Of a DNA stretch of 64,000 nt, positions 45,617 to 57,045 are shown piece by piece. Under the pieces are notes generated by a model. That model saw only the letters and a program-made list of their open reading frames with translations, was not told where the DNA came from and searched no databases. Numbering within the stretch: position 1 is the stretch's first letter; every line of letters starts with the position of its first letter. Both the position numbers and the translations under genes were made by a program. Origin of the DNA: Cladopsammia gracilis (lineage: Eukaryota; Cnidaria; Anthozoa; Scleractinia; Dendrophylliidae); NCBI GenBank assembly GCA_022457155.1, contig JAJGOT010000030.1:248001-312000 (forward strand). The letters are read 5' to 3'.

Positions 45617-46349
45617 AATTTCTGTTCCCTTTTTTAAAACGTTAAAATCGTTTGGACTTCAACAATAATCTCTGCATGTCTGATGATTTCTTACACGTTC
45701 AAGGTGGTACGATGGTAGAAATTGCTTTTTCTTGATCTCACAGCGCAATACGATTTCGGAAATATGCTAAACTCTAAATGCGTTCCTTTAAATTAGGAAC
45801 AGATATTAATAGGTCCACTTGTTCCTATATATGAATAGCAAGACTCAATTATATATCAATAGCAAGACTCAATTTTTCACGAAGACGTTGCCGTCTACGT
45901 GAAAAATTGACTAAAAAGCCGATTGGCTTCAAGTTGCGGTTCTTATTGCAGAAACCCAAAGGGAAAAACGATAATGCGGTGTATGTTGTACGTCAACGTG
46001 ACCATCAAACGACACTACGAAAAAGATAAACAACTTTCCACGTCCGCTACACTAAGTTATTTCTTTTGAAATACGCCATGCCCCCGCTATACCCTAGGAT
46101 GAAAAAACGAATCCCTGCACTGCACATGTGTCCAAAAGATCACTGTGGATTTCCACGGATCTCAACATTTCATTTTAAATACGCCATGCACGATATACTC
46201 GGTATACACTTGGCACTAAAAATTACTTCCACTTTTTTTTATATGTCACTGTGGAATAACGCTGAGTTCAAAATTTCATTTCAAATACGCCATGCACGTT
46301 ATACCCGGTATACACTTGGTTCTAAAAAAAAACAAACTTCCACTGGTTA
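45617..46349. other. Intergenic with three AAATACGCCATGC repeats
   Basis: A ~100-bp motif with AAATACGCCATGC and GGTATACACTTGG recurs at about 46070, 46180 and 46285. No gene recognised. Confidence 0.5.
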
Positions 46350-47660
46350 GAGTAAGAATAAAATGTACCAAAATCCATGCTTGCTGGTAGTTCTATGCAG
46401 TGTTTCACTACTGAAATCCATTGCAGAGCAAACAGACCTCTGATATGGCCGACATTTCCGCCATTATTATTTATAAAATAAAACAAAATAAAATAAATAT
46501 TTCATTTCTTCATTTTGCCGCCTTTCCCGTGAAATCCGTCTTTTCCGCCATTATTACAAAAGTCTTTCACTCAGTCAACTTCCAGTCATGCAAGGCAGTT
46601 GACTGAAAGACTTTTGTGATGATGGTGGAAAAGACGGATTTCACGGAAAAGACGGCAAAATGAATAAATTAAATAGTAAATGAAAAAATAAAATAAACTG
46701 AAATAAAATAAAATAAAGAAATATTTAATTTATTCATTTTGCCGTCTTTCCCGTGAAATCCGTCTTTTCCGCCATTATTACAAAAGTCTTTCACTCAGTC
46801 AACTTCCAGTCATGCAAGGCAGTTGGCTGAAAGACTTTTGTGATGATGGCGGAAAAGACGGATTTCACGGAAAAGACGGCAAAATGAATAAATTAAATAT
46901 ATCTAATAAAAAATGAAATTAAATAAAAAATTAAATTAAATAAAATTAAATAAAAAATGGAAAAAAAAATATTTCAATTTTATTTTTTTATTTCATTTTT
47001 TTAATGAAATAAAAAAATAAAATTAAAATATTTTTTTATTTTATTTCACTTTTCATTTTATTTAATTTTATTTAATTTTATATTTAATTTATTCATTTTG
47101 CCGTCTTTTCCGTGAAATCCGTCTTTTCCGCCATCATCACAAAAGTCTTTCAGTCAACTGCCTTGCATGACTGGAAGTTGACTGAGTGAAAGACTTTTTA
47201 AATAACAGCGGAAAAGACGGATTTCACGGGAAAGACGGGAAAATGAAGAAATGAAATATAATTTTTTTAATTTTATTTCATTTTTTATTTTATTTTATTT
47301 TTTATTTTATTTCATTTTTTATTATATGTATTTAATTTATTCATTTTGCCGTCTTTTCCGTGAAATCCGTCTTTTCCGCCATCATCACAAAAGTCTTTCA
47401 GTCAACTGCCTTGCATGACTGGAAGTTGACTGAGTGAAAGACTTTTTTAATAACGGCGGAAAAGACGGATTTCACGGGAAAGACGGAAAAATGAAGACAT
47501 GAAATATACATTTTTTACTTTATTTTATGTTATTTTATAAATAATAATAGCGGAAATGTCGGCCATATCAGAGGTCTCTTTTCTCCGCAATGAATTTCAG
47601 AAGTGAAACAGTGCATGGAACTACCAGCAAGCTTAGATTTTGGTACATTTTATTTTACTC
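46350..47660. repeat. 1.3-kb palindrome containing four nested palindromes
   Basis: The outer arms start GAGTAAGAATAAAATGTACC (46350) and close at TGGTACATTTTATTTTACTC (47660), passing through CAGACCTCTGATATGGCCGA and its inverse near 47560. Inside each arm are two ~155-bp hairpins: 46511-46662, 46732-46890, then 47090-47248 and 47340-47495 in the opposite orientation. Each hairpin has arms CCGTGAAATCCGTCTTTTCC and ACAAAAGTCTTTCA and a centre containing CTTCCAGTCATGCAAGGCAG. (AAATAAAATA)n spacers separate them. Confidence 0.85.
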
Positions 47661-48428
47661 AAATGAATTGATACTGAAGACCACAGCTTGACATCTTTTC
47701 GATTTCCTGTTATTTTAATGGCTGAAAAGTCGGATTTTGCATCTCTAGGTATCTTCTTGTATCGTCCCGATTCGATGTAGGTAATTAGGGCAAGAAATCC
47801 GCATTTTGGCTTTGCTGTCAACCGCTTATATGGTGTAAAATAGTAGTTTACTGCTATTTTGGCTAATGACGCTCTTGGTTATTGTCGATATTTCACAAGT
47901 TTGTTCCTCTATAAAGAAGAACACGTTTTGGAGCCTTATCGCCAGTTGGAGAGATGCAGAGGGCAAGTTATCCTTGCAGGCAACTAAACAGTCGTTCGAT
48001 AAAGAGTGCCTCTTTATGTTACTTAAGTCCAGTTGTTGTGGGAAAATGTAGTGCGATAAGCGCAAAATGCGTGTGCAAAGTAGAAGACGAGGGCTTCGAA
48101 AATGCGTGGAACAACGTCTGTCGAACCAGAGATACTTGCGACAAGGCACTACTCTGTTAGTATTTTTCTTGTATTTAATCTTTTCAAACATGTTATTGCA
48201 CCTCGATTCCAAAAAATCAAAGTTCCTTTCTTTCACAATGACTGTTTTTCTGTATTTAGTTTTCTACAAGCATTTTATGCACGAGAAAGATACTTAGTTT
48301 TAATTTGGGGTAGTTTTGACCCCAAAACCTCAAAATCACCCTGACATAGCTCCTTTAAGCTGGGTGAATCTTTCAATTATATAAAGAATGCACATAGTTT
48401 ATCGAAACTATTGTTTAACAATTACATA
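47661..48428. other. Unassigned, possibly repeat-derived
   Basis: Contains a 136-codon minus-strand ORF (47826-48236) and several overlapping plus-strand ORFs, none with a recognisable domain. Left unannotated. Confidence 0.35.
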
Positions 48429-49028
48429 CATGCAAAGAACTTCAATGTCAGCTAGATAAGTTTACTAGTTATATTATCAAGAAGAGTTCAAGTCAGTCTG
48501 CGCCATATCGTTGCGTTTCGCGCATTGTATTGGCTTGCTAGAGAGCTTGAGTTCTGTACAATTCATAAACATTTTTCCCTCGCGACTAATCAAATGTCTC
48601 TGCCGTTGGTCGCTCCACTTATTTGTGGCATGCAAAGAACTTTCAGTGATGCGAATTTACTAGATAAGTTTACAACTTAGAATATCAAAAAGAGTTCAAG
48701 TCAGTCTGCGCCAAATCAATGCGTTTCGCGCATTGTATTGGCTTGCTAGAGAGCTTGAGTTCTGTCCAATTCAGAACATTTTTCCCTCGCGACTAATCAA
48801 ATGTCTGTGATCCACTTGTTTGTGGCATGCAAAGAACTTTCAATGTCAACTGGATAAGTTTAGTACTTATATTCTCAAGAAGAGTTCAAGTCTGTCTGCG
48901 CCATACCGTTGCATTTCGCGCATTGATTTGGCTTGCTAGAGGGCTTGAATTCTGTCCAATTCATAACATTTTTAACTCGCGACTAAGCAAATGTCCGCGC
49001 CGATGGTCGATCCACTTATTTGTGGCAT
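48429..49028. repeat. Three tandem ~200-bp units abutting the recombinase gene
   Basis: Units start CATGCAAAGAACTT near 48429, 48629 and 48828, each with AGAGTTCAAGTC.GTCTGCGC, GCGTTTCGCGCATTG, TTGGCTTGCTAGAG and CCACTTATTTGTGGCATG. The end of the third unit contains the stop codon of the 596-residue ORF, so the last codons of that gene are repeat sequence. Confidence 0.8.
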
Positions 49029-50806
49029 GATTTCGAATGTGATCCAAATCTCCTCGCAGCACGGCTCAGCAGAGAGTTTGCTGTCCTTCCGGTTTGAAAA
49101 TGAAATTCGGGGTCTCTTAGAATCGCTTGCCATTGCCCGTAGCCGTGTCGTTCAAGTCCCGTTTTTAGATATCGGTCCTCCTCGGGGGTGAACAACATTT
49201 GTTTTCTTCTCGCGCCAATTTTAGTGGCTTTGGACGCGCGTTCTGTCTTTAGACTTGCAACCCTTCGTAAAGGCTTAGGCCGCGGTGGTGTTTTGGGGCT
49301 CGTTTCGACTTCGTCCGCAGAAGACATGTCGCCTTTAACGTCATCGTCCTGCTCTTGGGAAGACGTTGATTTGTCCGAAAGCCTCGAGCGCACGTCCATT
49401 TCTAACTCCGATCCCTTGTCGCCGTGCAATCTTTCCAGAAATTCGTGCGCTTTTGTAGCGACCTCGCGCGATCGTTGTTTTTGATAGTGAACTCTTGCCA
49501 CGACAGAGCTGTGTTTCTGGTCCTCGGAGATCGCGCTTTGCGCGCTACTGCTGAGATGTTTGGAGCTCTCGGTTTCAACAATTTGTCGATAGCGAGTCGG
49601 GTGAACGTACTTGCCAGTTGCGTCGAAAACTAACTTGCTCATCAGTTCTCCCAGCTTGTTTTGCTGTCCTCCGTTTCTCGTTACTAAAACGTAATCGCAG
49701 GTCGGCTTGAGCAGAGGGCGAATGTGATTGATGTATCCATCCAGCACTTGCATGCTAGTGTCAGTCAGGAATAGAGAATCGAAGCCGTATTTGCCCGCCG
49801 TTTTGAACATTTTCTGATCGATAAACCCGCCGTTCGTCTTAGCTTTGTTCACCATCTCGACGGTCAAATACTGATATGTCATTGGGCGCGATCCTTTGAC
49901 CTTGATAAACAAATACACGGCGAGGAATTTGGTGGCAAACGACAAGTCCAACGGGGATACCGTACCCTGTTTCTCCTTGCACGCGTTCAGCACGCCCTCG
50001 TAGCGCGGCAAGAAACGCGCCACGACTTCCAATAGCTCCTCTAGCGTTGCCCAGTGTCCCTTGGCTTCTAAGGCGTCGATATCGAGTTCGCTGGTCCACT
50101 GCAATCGCATCATTTTGGAAACGGTTTTGCGCACCCTTTTCAGGTACATTTCTGTCGAAGACAGCCCTCTCAAAATGGAGTCCGATGCGCCGTTCACTTT
50201 TCGAAAGTCTCCCAGTTCTGCAATGGCGTCCAAGTAGCCTAGACGTCCTGCGTGCCCGAGCTTCCAGTCGTCTTGCATCGTGTCGACAAATTTAAATAGG
50301 AGATTGGGAGAACATAAACTAAAGTCGACGATGTCAAAAGTGAGCTCCTCTTCGTCTTCGCAACAGAATTTGAGAAATTTCAAACACTTGCTGACGATTT
50401 GTTGTGCTTGGCGATCGCTTTTACAGCCGCCGCCACTGCCGGTTAGCCAGGATGAAAAATCTCGAGCAATATCGCTCGACATGTCAAAAGACGCGATTGT
50501 TCTGATTCTACGTCGAGCCTTCTGATCGGCGTCGGCTTCATTTTCCGCTTTGCCTAAACACGCCGCTTCAATCTCAGTGCTGTTTGGCTTTTCGTCGAAA
50601 TGAAAATACCAACGGTGTTTGTTCTTTACGTGTTTTCTACAGCCTCTTTGCGAGGTAAATCCATCGTGATTGCAGGTTTGAAGTGGACAGTGAAAAAGGC
50701 CATCAGAATCATCTTCTTCTAAGTGAAGCCTCTTTGGTTTGGGCGATGCGTTTGCTAACTTTGACCAGTCGATCTCGTCCTCTCGTTTGTTCATCTCTAG
50801 CACCAA
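49016..50806 (-). CDS. Intronless C2H2 / tyrosine recombinase / Myb-like protein
   Basis: A 596-residue single-exon ORF. N-terminus acidic; residues 40-64 fit a C2H2 zinc finger (CPLQTC, 13 residues, H59, four residues, H64). The central part resembles a tyrosine recombinase: R307 in KGSRPMTYQYL (box I), H402-x-x-R405 in VHPTRYRQI, H432 in QKHSSVVARVHYQ and candidate nucleophile Y441. The H-to-Y spacing of 9 equals that in lambda Int and Cre (W in Cre). After an acidic and basic linker (465-535), residues 538-588 resemble a Myb/SANT domain (FTPEEDRYLKTGLERHGYGQ, W559, then RTANSLLSRAARRF). Best guess: a Crypton-like element or a gene domesticated from one; similar proteins occur in cnidarians as I recall, but I cannot check. 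An alternative start is M5. GGAAC palindromes lie upstream and ~200-bp repeats downstream. Confidence 0.8.
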   Translation of the reverse strand: MVLEMNKREDEIDWSKLANASPKPKRLHLEEDDSDGLFHCPLQTCNHDGFTSQRGCRKHVKNKHRWYFHFDEKPNSTEIEAACLGKAENEADADQKARRRIRTIASFDMSSDIARDFSSWLTGSGGGCKSDRQAQQIVSKCLKFLKFCCEDEEELTFDIVDFSLCSPNLLFKFVDTMQDDWKLGHAGRLGYLDAIAELGDFRKVNGASDSILRGLSSTEMYLKRVRKTVSKMMRLQWTSELDIDALEAKGHWATLEELLEVVARFLPRYEGVLNACKEKQGTVSPLDLSFATKFLAVYLFIKVKGSRPMTYQYLTVEMVNKAKTNGGFIDQKMFKTAGKYGFDSLFLTDTSMQVLDGYINHIRPLLKPTCDYVLVTRNGGQQNKLGELMSKLVFDATGKYVHPTRYRQIVETESSKHLSSSAQSAISEDQKHSSVVARVHYQKQRSREVATKAHEFLERLHGDKGSELEMDVRSRLSDKSTSSQEQDDDVKGDMSSADEVETSPKTPPRPKPLRRVASLKTERASKATKIGARRKQMLFTPEEDRYLKTGLERHGYGQWQAILRDPEFHFQTGRTANSLLSRAARRFGSHSKSCHK

Positions 50807-51120
50807 ACGTAGCTGGAAGATTTTAAAGTTTCTCTCGCGCGGTTACTACATATATTAGCCGACTTGTTTATCCCTCCCGAGAGACATTATTCGATGTTTG
50901 GCTAAAAAAAAGCTTGTTCCTTGTCGCATTATCTCTTGCATGTCCCATTGTTCGCACGACACAATTAAACAAATTTGTTTTAGGGCCGACACATAACCAA
51001 ACGGAACAAAAGGACAATTCCGAACTTGCACGGACCTGCATGCCCTAATAACGTGATTAAACATGCTGTAGGCAAGCCAGATTGACAGACTAACATCGTG
51101 AGCGCGAGTTCCTGATTGCT
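50807..51120. promoter_or_regulatory. Upstream region of the recombinase-like gene
   Basis: Between the ATG and the first GGAAC motifs. Contains an AT-rich ACATATATTAG stretch about 40 bp before the ATG that could serve as a core-promoter element. No clear initiator seen. Confidence 0.3.
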
Positions 51121-52830
51121 AACGCTAAATAGGATCCATCGTTCCCATTACTTAAAGCCGTTAAAACAAAATGGAACGCCAGTTCCTGTTCGATTAAAAG
51201 CGAAGCTTATTGCGGTTTAAAAACGGAACAATAGTTCCCATTCAGTTGAAATAGGAACAGTTTGATTAGGAACAAACTTGTTCCTTTGTGACGCTAATAG
51301 AGAAGGCTTAATCGGAACAACTGGTCCTCATTGTCGAGGTCAACAGCATAATATGCTAGTTAACAGGAACAAAGTGTTCCTTATTGGGTTAAGTGGGCAG
51401 TCAAATTAGGAACATCTGTTCTCCTTTCTCTCAAAAGGGAACAGATAGAAAAATCGGAACAACCCAAAAAGGACCTTTTGTTCCTAAACAGATGATAACG
51501 GAACCAGCTGTTCCTTTTCACCTCAATAAATAGGAACTTCGTGTTCCTAAGTGCTACAAATAGGAACCATTTGTTCCTTTTCACTTGAGAGTAAATAGGA
51601 ACACGAGTTCCTATTTGCTACAAATAGGAACCATTTGTTCCTTTTCGCTTGAGAGTAAATAGGAACACGAGTTCCTATTTGCTACAAATAGGAACCATTT
51701 GTTCCTTTTCACCTGAGAGTAAATAGGAACACGAGTTCCTGTTTGTTACAAATAGGAACCATTTGTTCCTTTTCACCTGAGAGTAAATAGGAACACGAGT
51801 TCCTATTTGCTACAAATAGGAACCATTTGTTCCTTTTCACTTGAGAGTAAATAGGAACACGAGTTCCTATTTGCTACAAATAGGAACCATTTGTTCCTTT
51901 TCACCTGAGAGTAAATAGGAACACGAGTTCCTGTTTGTTACAAATAGGAACCATTTGTTCCTTTTCACCTGAGAGTAAATAGGAACACGAGTTCCTATTT
52001 GCTACAAATAGGAACCATTTGTTCCTTTTCACCTGAGAGTAAATAGGAACACGAGTTCCTATTTGCTACAAATAGGAACCATTTGTTCCTTTTCACCTGA
52101 GTAAATAGGAACACGAGTTCCTATTTGCTACAAATAGGAACCATTTGTTCCTTTTCACCTGAGTAAATAGGAACAAGAGTTCCTATTTGCTACAAATAGG
52201 AACCATTTGTTCCTTTTCACCCGAGAGTAAATAGGAACACGAGTTCCTATTTGCTACAAATAGGAACCATTTGTTCCTTTTCACCTGAGAGTAAATAGGA
52301 ACACGAGTTCCTATTTGCTACAAATAGGAACCATTTGTTCCTTTTCACCTGAGTAAATAGGAACACGAGTTCCTATTTGCTACAAATAGGAACCATTTGT
52401 TCCTTTTCACCTGAGTAAATAGGAACACGAAGTTCCTATTTGCTACAAATAGGAACCATTTGTTCCTTTTCACCTGAGTAAATAGGAACACGAAGTTCCT
52501 ATTTGCTACAAATAGGAACCATTTGTTCCTTTTCACCTGAGTAAATAGGAACACGAAGTTCCTATTTACTACAAATAGGAACCATTTGTTCCTTTTCACT
52601 TGAGTAAATAGGAACACGAAGTTCCTATTTACCACAAATAGGAACCAGTTGTTCCTTTTCACCTGAATAAATAGGAACTTCGTGTTCCCAAGTACAACAA
52701 AAGGAACAATTTGTTCCGAATTTGCAAATCTTTGTTCCTTTTAAGTATTTGCGAAGGAACAAAAGTTCCTTTTTGTACAAATTTAATTTGTTCCTAAAGT
52801 AACAAAAGGAACAAAAAGCAAAAATAAGCG
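51121..52830. repeat. GGAAC/GTTCC palindrome field and 61-66-bp satellite
   Basis: From 51121 to about 51540, GGAAC and GTTCC words recur in irregular inverted pairs (GGAACAAACTTGTTCC, GGAACAAAGTGTTCC, GGAACCAGCTGTTCC). From about 51540 to 52680 they become about 18 tandem units, each with two inverted pairs: GGAAC-ACGA-GTTCC, whose arms extend to 10 bases (AAATAGGAAC/GTTCCTATTT), and GGAAC-CATTT-GTTCC. To 52830 the pattern becomes irregular again. One half-type occurs away from the array at about 45790-45825. Confidence 0.9.
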
Positions 52831-54193
52831 GAACACTTGATTTTTGAAAAACCTCTTATATTTTGAGTCGCATCACTTAAAATCCTAAGTTGAAAATGTT
52901 TTACTGTGAAGAGTAGCCCAATAAGACCTAGCACAAAATACCAAGTTAAAATGTTGTGTTTAAAGCCAAAATTCTTGCTATCATTACTTTTGGGGAATGT
53001 ATATGATGATGATGATGACTTGGGCTATGAAACGTTTACGTACACAAGACCTGAACAACTCATTCTGGTGAATTTGTCTTTTATTTAGAAGAGTCTTAAC
53101 TAATAAAGACAATACAAGTTGCAGACACCATTTAATCTAACTACTATACACAATGTACATGATAGGTATGATATGAACATCTTGAAACAAAGACAGTGGA
53201 ATGGGATTCAGAAATATGGTCATTTGGTTCCCGAATCACACTCAAATCAACGATTTTGAGTATGTGAGAGAATTGTATAGCTTCATTATTTAAATGCTTC
53301 ATTATTTAAATGAAACCCATTGCTCTGTAGCCTTGAAAAGGTACAATTTACATCTTTGCCAGGAAAAGTGGGTGGGTGCACAAGCCTTAGTTATCGATAT
53401 CTCCCAAAATCGTAGTACCAGTCTTAATTTCAAGATAACCAGTGACCACATTAAACAAAGTCAAATGAAGCTACACATCTATCATTAACCGAAGGACAAT
53501 AATTTCCATAACATATCTTTTTATACATTCAATGGGACCCGTTGTGAGGCGAACTGCCATGAAGGACAATTTTTTTTACTAAGATTCAGTAAACAGAAAT
53601 TAACTGTAAAAATCTGATTAATTCCTAAAATTTGTCTTTTTCTGATTGATTTTCGATGCATGCACAAGTTTTTTAAACGGTTCGACTTTTTAACAATTTC
53701 TAGTTTATTGGTATTGTAATTAATCCAATTGATTTCTGCCATTTGTAGTGTGGTCTAATTATTAAATCATGCTAATAGGTGACACGACAGTCCTCTAAGG
53801 CTACAACAAATGACAACTTTACTTACAAATACTTTTTAAACCCCAAACCACAATCTACGAAATAACGTCATAACATTTATTTTCACAGGATACACAAAAG
53901 TAATAATTTAAGGTCGACTCACGCGTGTCCTTCCTGCAAAGGGGTGGAAAGATGAAAACAAAGAATTTTACACTTCCCTTTTTCTATACATAAATGATAC
54001 TTTTAAGGGAAGTGTTAAATTATTTCTGTAGCGTATTTTATGTACAATAAGGAGGTCTTATTATAGCACTTTATATTTGTTTACAAACTCTGAACACTGA
54101 CTAAACAACAAAGCTACAATATATATTTTATATAGCACAAAGAGAAGCAACTTTTCTCTACATGTATTAACCTTTTACCCTGACAATTTCAAT
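52831..54193. other. Intergenic, nothing recognised
   Basis: AT-rich. Only a small direct duplication (CTTCATTATTTAAATG twice near 53280) stands out. Confidence 0.4.
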
Positions 54194-54198
54194 GTTAT

Positions 54199-54588
54199 CA
54201 GGGTTCTATCTAGGATTTATCGTTTGGGGGAGAAGTCCCGAGAGGCCGAAGGCCACGAGCTTCATAGGGGGGTCCGGGGGCATGCCCTCCCCCCCGGAAA
54301 TTTTTTGAAATGAATATTCGCCGAGATACGATCTGGTGACTCCAGGACATCATTTGACAACTGGCCAGCAGTTTGTAATACTCCATGTTCCTTGTCATAT
54401 AGTGTCCTTAGACAGGGAATATTTACTTCATGTGCACTGACCTCTGGATGATTTTTCCGATATAGTTACTTATAGACTGTAATGATAACAATATATATTT
54501 TTTTTTGGGGGGGGGGGGGGGGAAGCTGGGCGTTTTGGGAGTGGGGGAGGGAAGCGTCTACTCCTCAAATACCCTAGATAGAACCCTG
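54199..54588. mobile_element. MITE with CAGGGTTCTATCTAGG ends and 5-bp target duplication
   Basis: Left end CAGGGTTCTATCTAGG, right end CCTAGATAGAACCCTG, flanked on both sides by GTTAT (54194-54198 and 54589-54593). The interior includes GGGGGGTCCGGGGGCATGCC and a G run; no ORF. Confidence 0.8.
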
Positions 54589-54593
54589 GTTAT

Positions 54594-56504
54594 ATGCACA
54601 AACCCGTGACAGTAAAATACGACGAACTGTTGCCTCTTGATAAATTACTTATTTAACTTTTTTTATTTTTGTACTTTAGGTTTGGTTTTGTGTTGAGCCC
54701 CGATGTGTTCATTCTCTGGGCGCCTCTGTTAATTGAGGAGCCAACATGATGATTGATGATTTAAAAAAAATTTTTAGCCAATCGATAAGCCAAAATGTTC
54801 ACCAGCAATTCATTTTTGTTGGTTTTTTAAACCTGTCAGAAGGGCACTGTCCCGCCGAAATAGCAAAATTTCGCTCAGCTTATTTCCGCGTTATATCGCC
54901 AAATGCCACCAAATATACAACTTAGTTGGATAAAAAGATTCTGTAGAGCAATACAGAAGCAGTGGTTTGGAGATAAATGCAGTGGATAACAGTTCATGAA
55001 ATTTGATTTATTGACAGGCGGTCAAGAAATCAAACTTGCCATTTTTGTGAAATTTTGACTTTTCTAGCCGTTATTTTGTCTGTTCAGTTAAAACTACTTT
55101 GCTTCTATCACTTATAGCGATCGTTTCTTACAATTTCAAGACAATAAAGTAACCTTAAAGCAAGCTCCTGGCCATAATCATGAAAACACGATATTAAGCC
55201 GACACAATGTCTCTCTATTCCTATATAGTGACCAGCATTAACGTTCTCCTTATGATATCAATGAAGGTCATTAGCATTAAAGAAATGATCACCCAAGATC
55301 ATATCTCTTGATATTTCAACAACTTCTCCCCACCAATGCTATGGTAAATGAACGAAGACAAGAAAGGAGAATTTGTATTTTGATATTTAGAGATAAATCA
55401 ACCACAGTCATCAACGACACGTGCAACTCACGTCATGGGCCGCTTTAAAGTCGTCAAAAAATTTGAAGGAAGTTTTAGAAGCCTGCAGCGATGAACTGTA
55501 GATTATAACGTATTGTGTGTACGTATGTATCTCAAAACCAAACTTTTTGTACACAAGAAGTGAAAAGAGTAGAGCAGGCATTGCTATTGCGACAAACACA
55601 AACGTCTAGGCAATGGCAACATGATGTTTAGCAATCACGGTCAATCGAAAAGAAGTGTTTCTTTTTTTTTGTCAGAAATAGAAAGCAGTATAGCAAAGGC
55701 TCTGAGCTGTTAATAACTTTACTGAATACTTTCACTTCATAATAAGAAATACTGAATTACGGCAAGCACTCTGGAAGCTTGACACTTGAAGCAAAAAAAA
55801 AAATACAGCACAATCGCATTTTCATTTGCATTAATTCTCCTTTTTCCATAATGAAAAAAAGTGGCTTTTTTCGAAACTGAACGTAATCGAGTCTCTAAGG
55901 AAAATTAGGCTTAATATGTTATTTCTTCATTACAACTGTGAAATCTCTCAATTTTGCTACATCTTTTGCTACATACATAAACCTCTATTTCGTTAAAATT
56001 AGTAATATAACATGGATTGTATCACCATGAAATTATTTACGCAACTGTCACATTTTAAATTTTCAGGCCACGAAAATTAACAGACAACTGCATTTCACGT
56101 TTAACGCCAGAGCGGCTCACATGTGGTACGATTGGGGGCTCAATATTTTACAAGGGGAACTTGACCGAATTACCCCCCCCCCCCCCACCCAAATTCCTCC
56201 CCACCCTACACCCACACCAAAAGAGAGAACCGAAATTATCTAAAAAAAAAACAAAGAAATAAAGAACTACAGTGTGGCAACTTAGAAACTGGGACAACGT
56301 AAATAACTAAAACAGAAAAGAAACAGCGAATTGAAACGGCACGAAATGTTCAGCAGAATACATCAACATTTTACGTTTTATTTGTCCGGCAGTATCCTTG
56401 TTTTTCGTACGCACTAAGTGGCCCAGCTTCGGTGGTCACCCTGTGCTGAAGCCCTACACTAAGTTACCCCAGTTTCAATGGTTGCCTTGTGTTGAAGCCC
56501 TGCA
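54594..56504. other. Intergenic, nothing recognised
   Basis: No conserved coding segment, array or inverted repeat noticed apart from homopolymer tracts (C run near 56166). Confidence 0.4.
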
Positions 56505-57045
56505 CTATGGAGCGTTTTCACTGACGTCATATCAAAATTCAGAAGCCGTTTTCGGGAATTGTAGAAAGTGTAAAACTACACATCTGGACCAAATTTTGAA
56601 GCGCAAGAGCGTTTAGTTCAAGAGTTACAGGCGAACGAGTGTTAAAAATTTTTAGTAAGAAATGTATGGAGCGGCCATCTTGGTGTACCACTTTGGTACA
56701 CCAACATGGCGGCCGAAAATTCAAAGCCTTAATTACAACAAAAATCTCCTCACAAAAGATTGTATTCACTATAAGTGCCATTAAATCGGCTCATAAGCAT
56801 CTATAATTCAAAAATAACTTTCAACTGGTTCAATTTTGTTGATTTTCACGGCTTATTTGAAATAGCGTGACGGATTGCGTGACACATTTAAAACCTTTAT
56901 AAATCGGAAGCAAAACATCGTTAAAACCTGAAACTTTTTGTGAAAGATTATAACACTGGTATCCATATACCATGTTAGAAACAGCTTTGTAGGATGTATA
57001 CTTTAGATTTTTTAATTTTTATGACGTCATGTGAAAACGCTCTAT
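56505..57045 (-). mobile_element. MITE, inverse relative of 38.1-38.6 kb
   Basis: Ends GGAGCGTTTTCACTGACGTC and GACGTCATGTGAAAACGCTC are inverted. It interrupts a local repeat of the type CCCCA.TTTCA.TGGTTACC seen on both sides (56468 and 57053). Interior palindrome GGTGTACCACTTTGGTACAC. Confidence 0.75.

Noticed and set aside
47826..48236. 136-residue minus-strand protein
   Set aside because: Overlapping ORFs in all frames and no recognisable domain; looks like chance or old repeat.
51540..52680. CRISPR array
   Set aside because: Units are contiguous and alike with no unique spacers, and the context is eukaryotic; it is a palindromic satellite.
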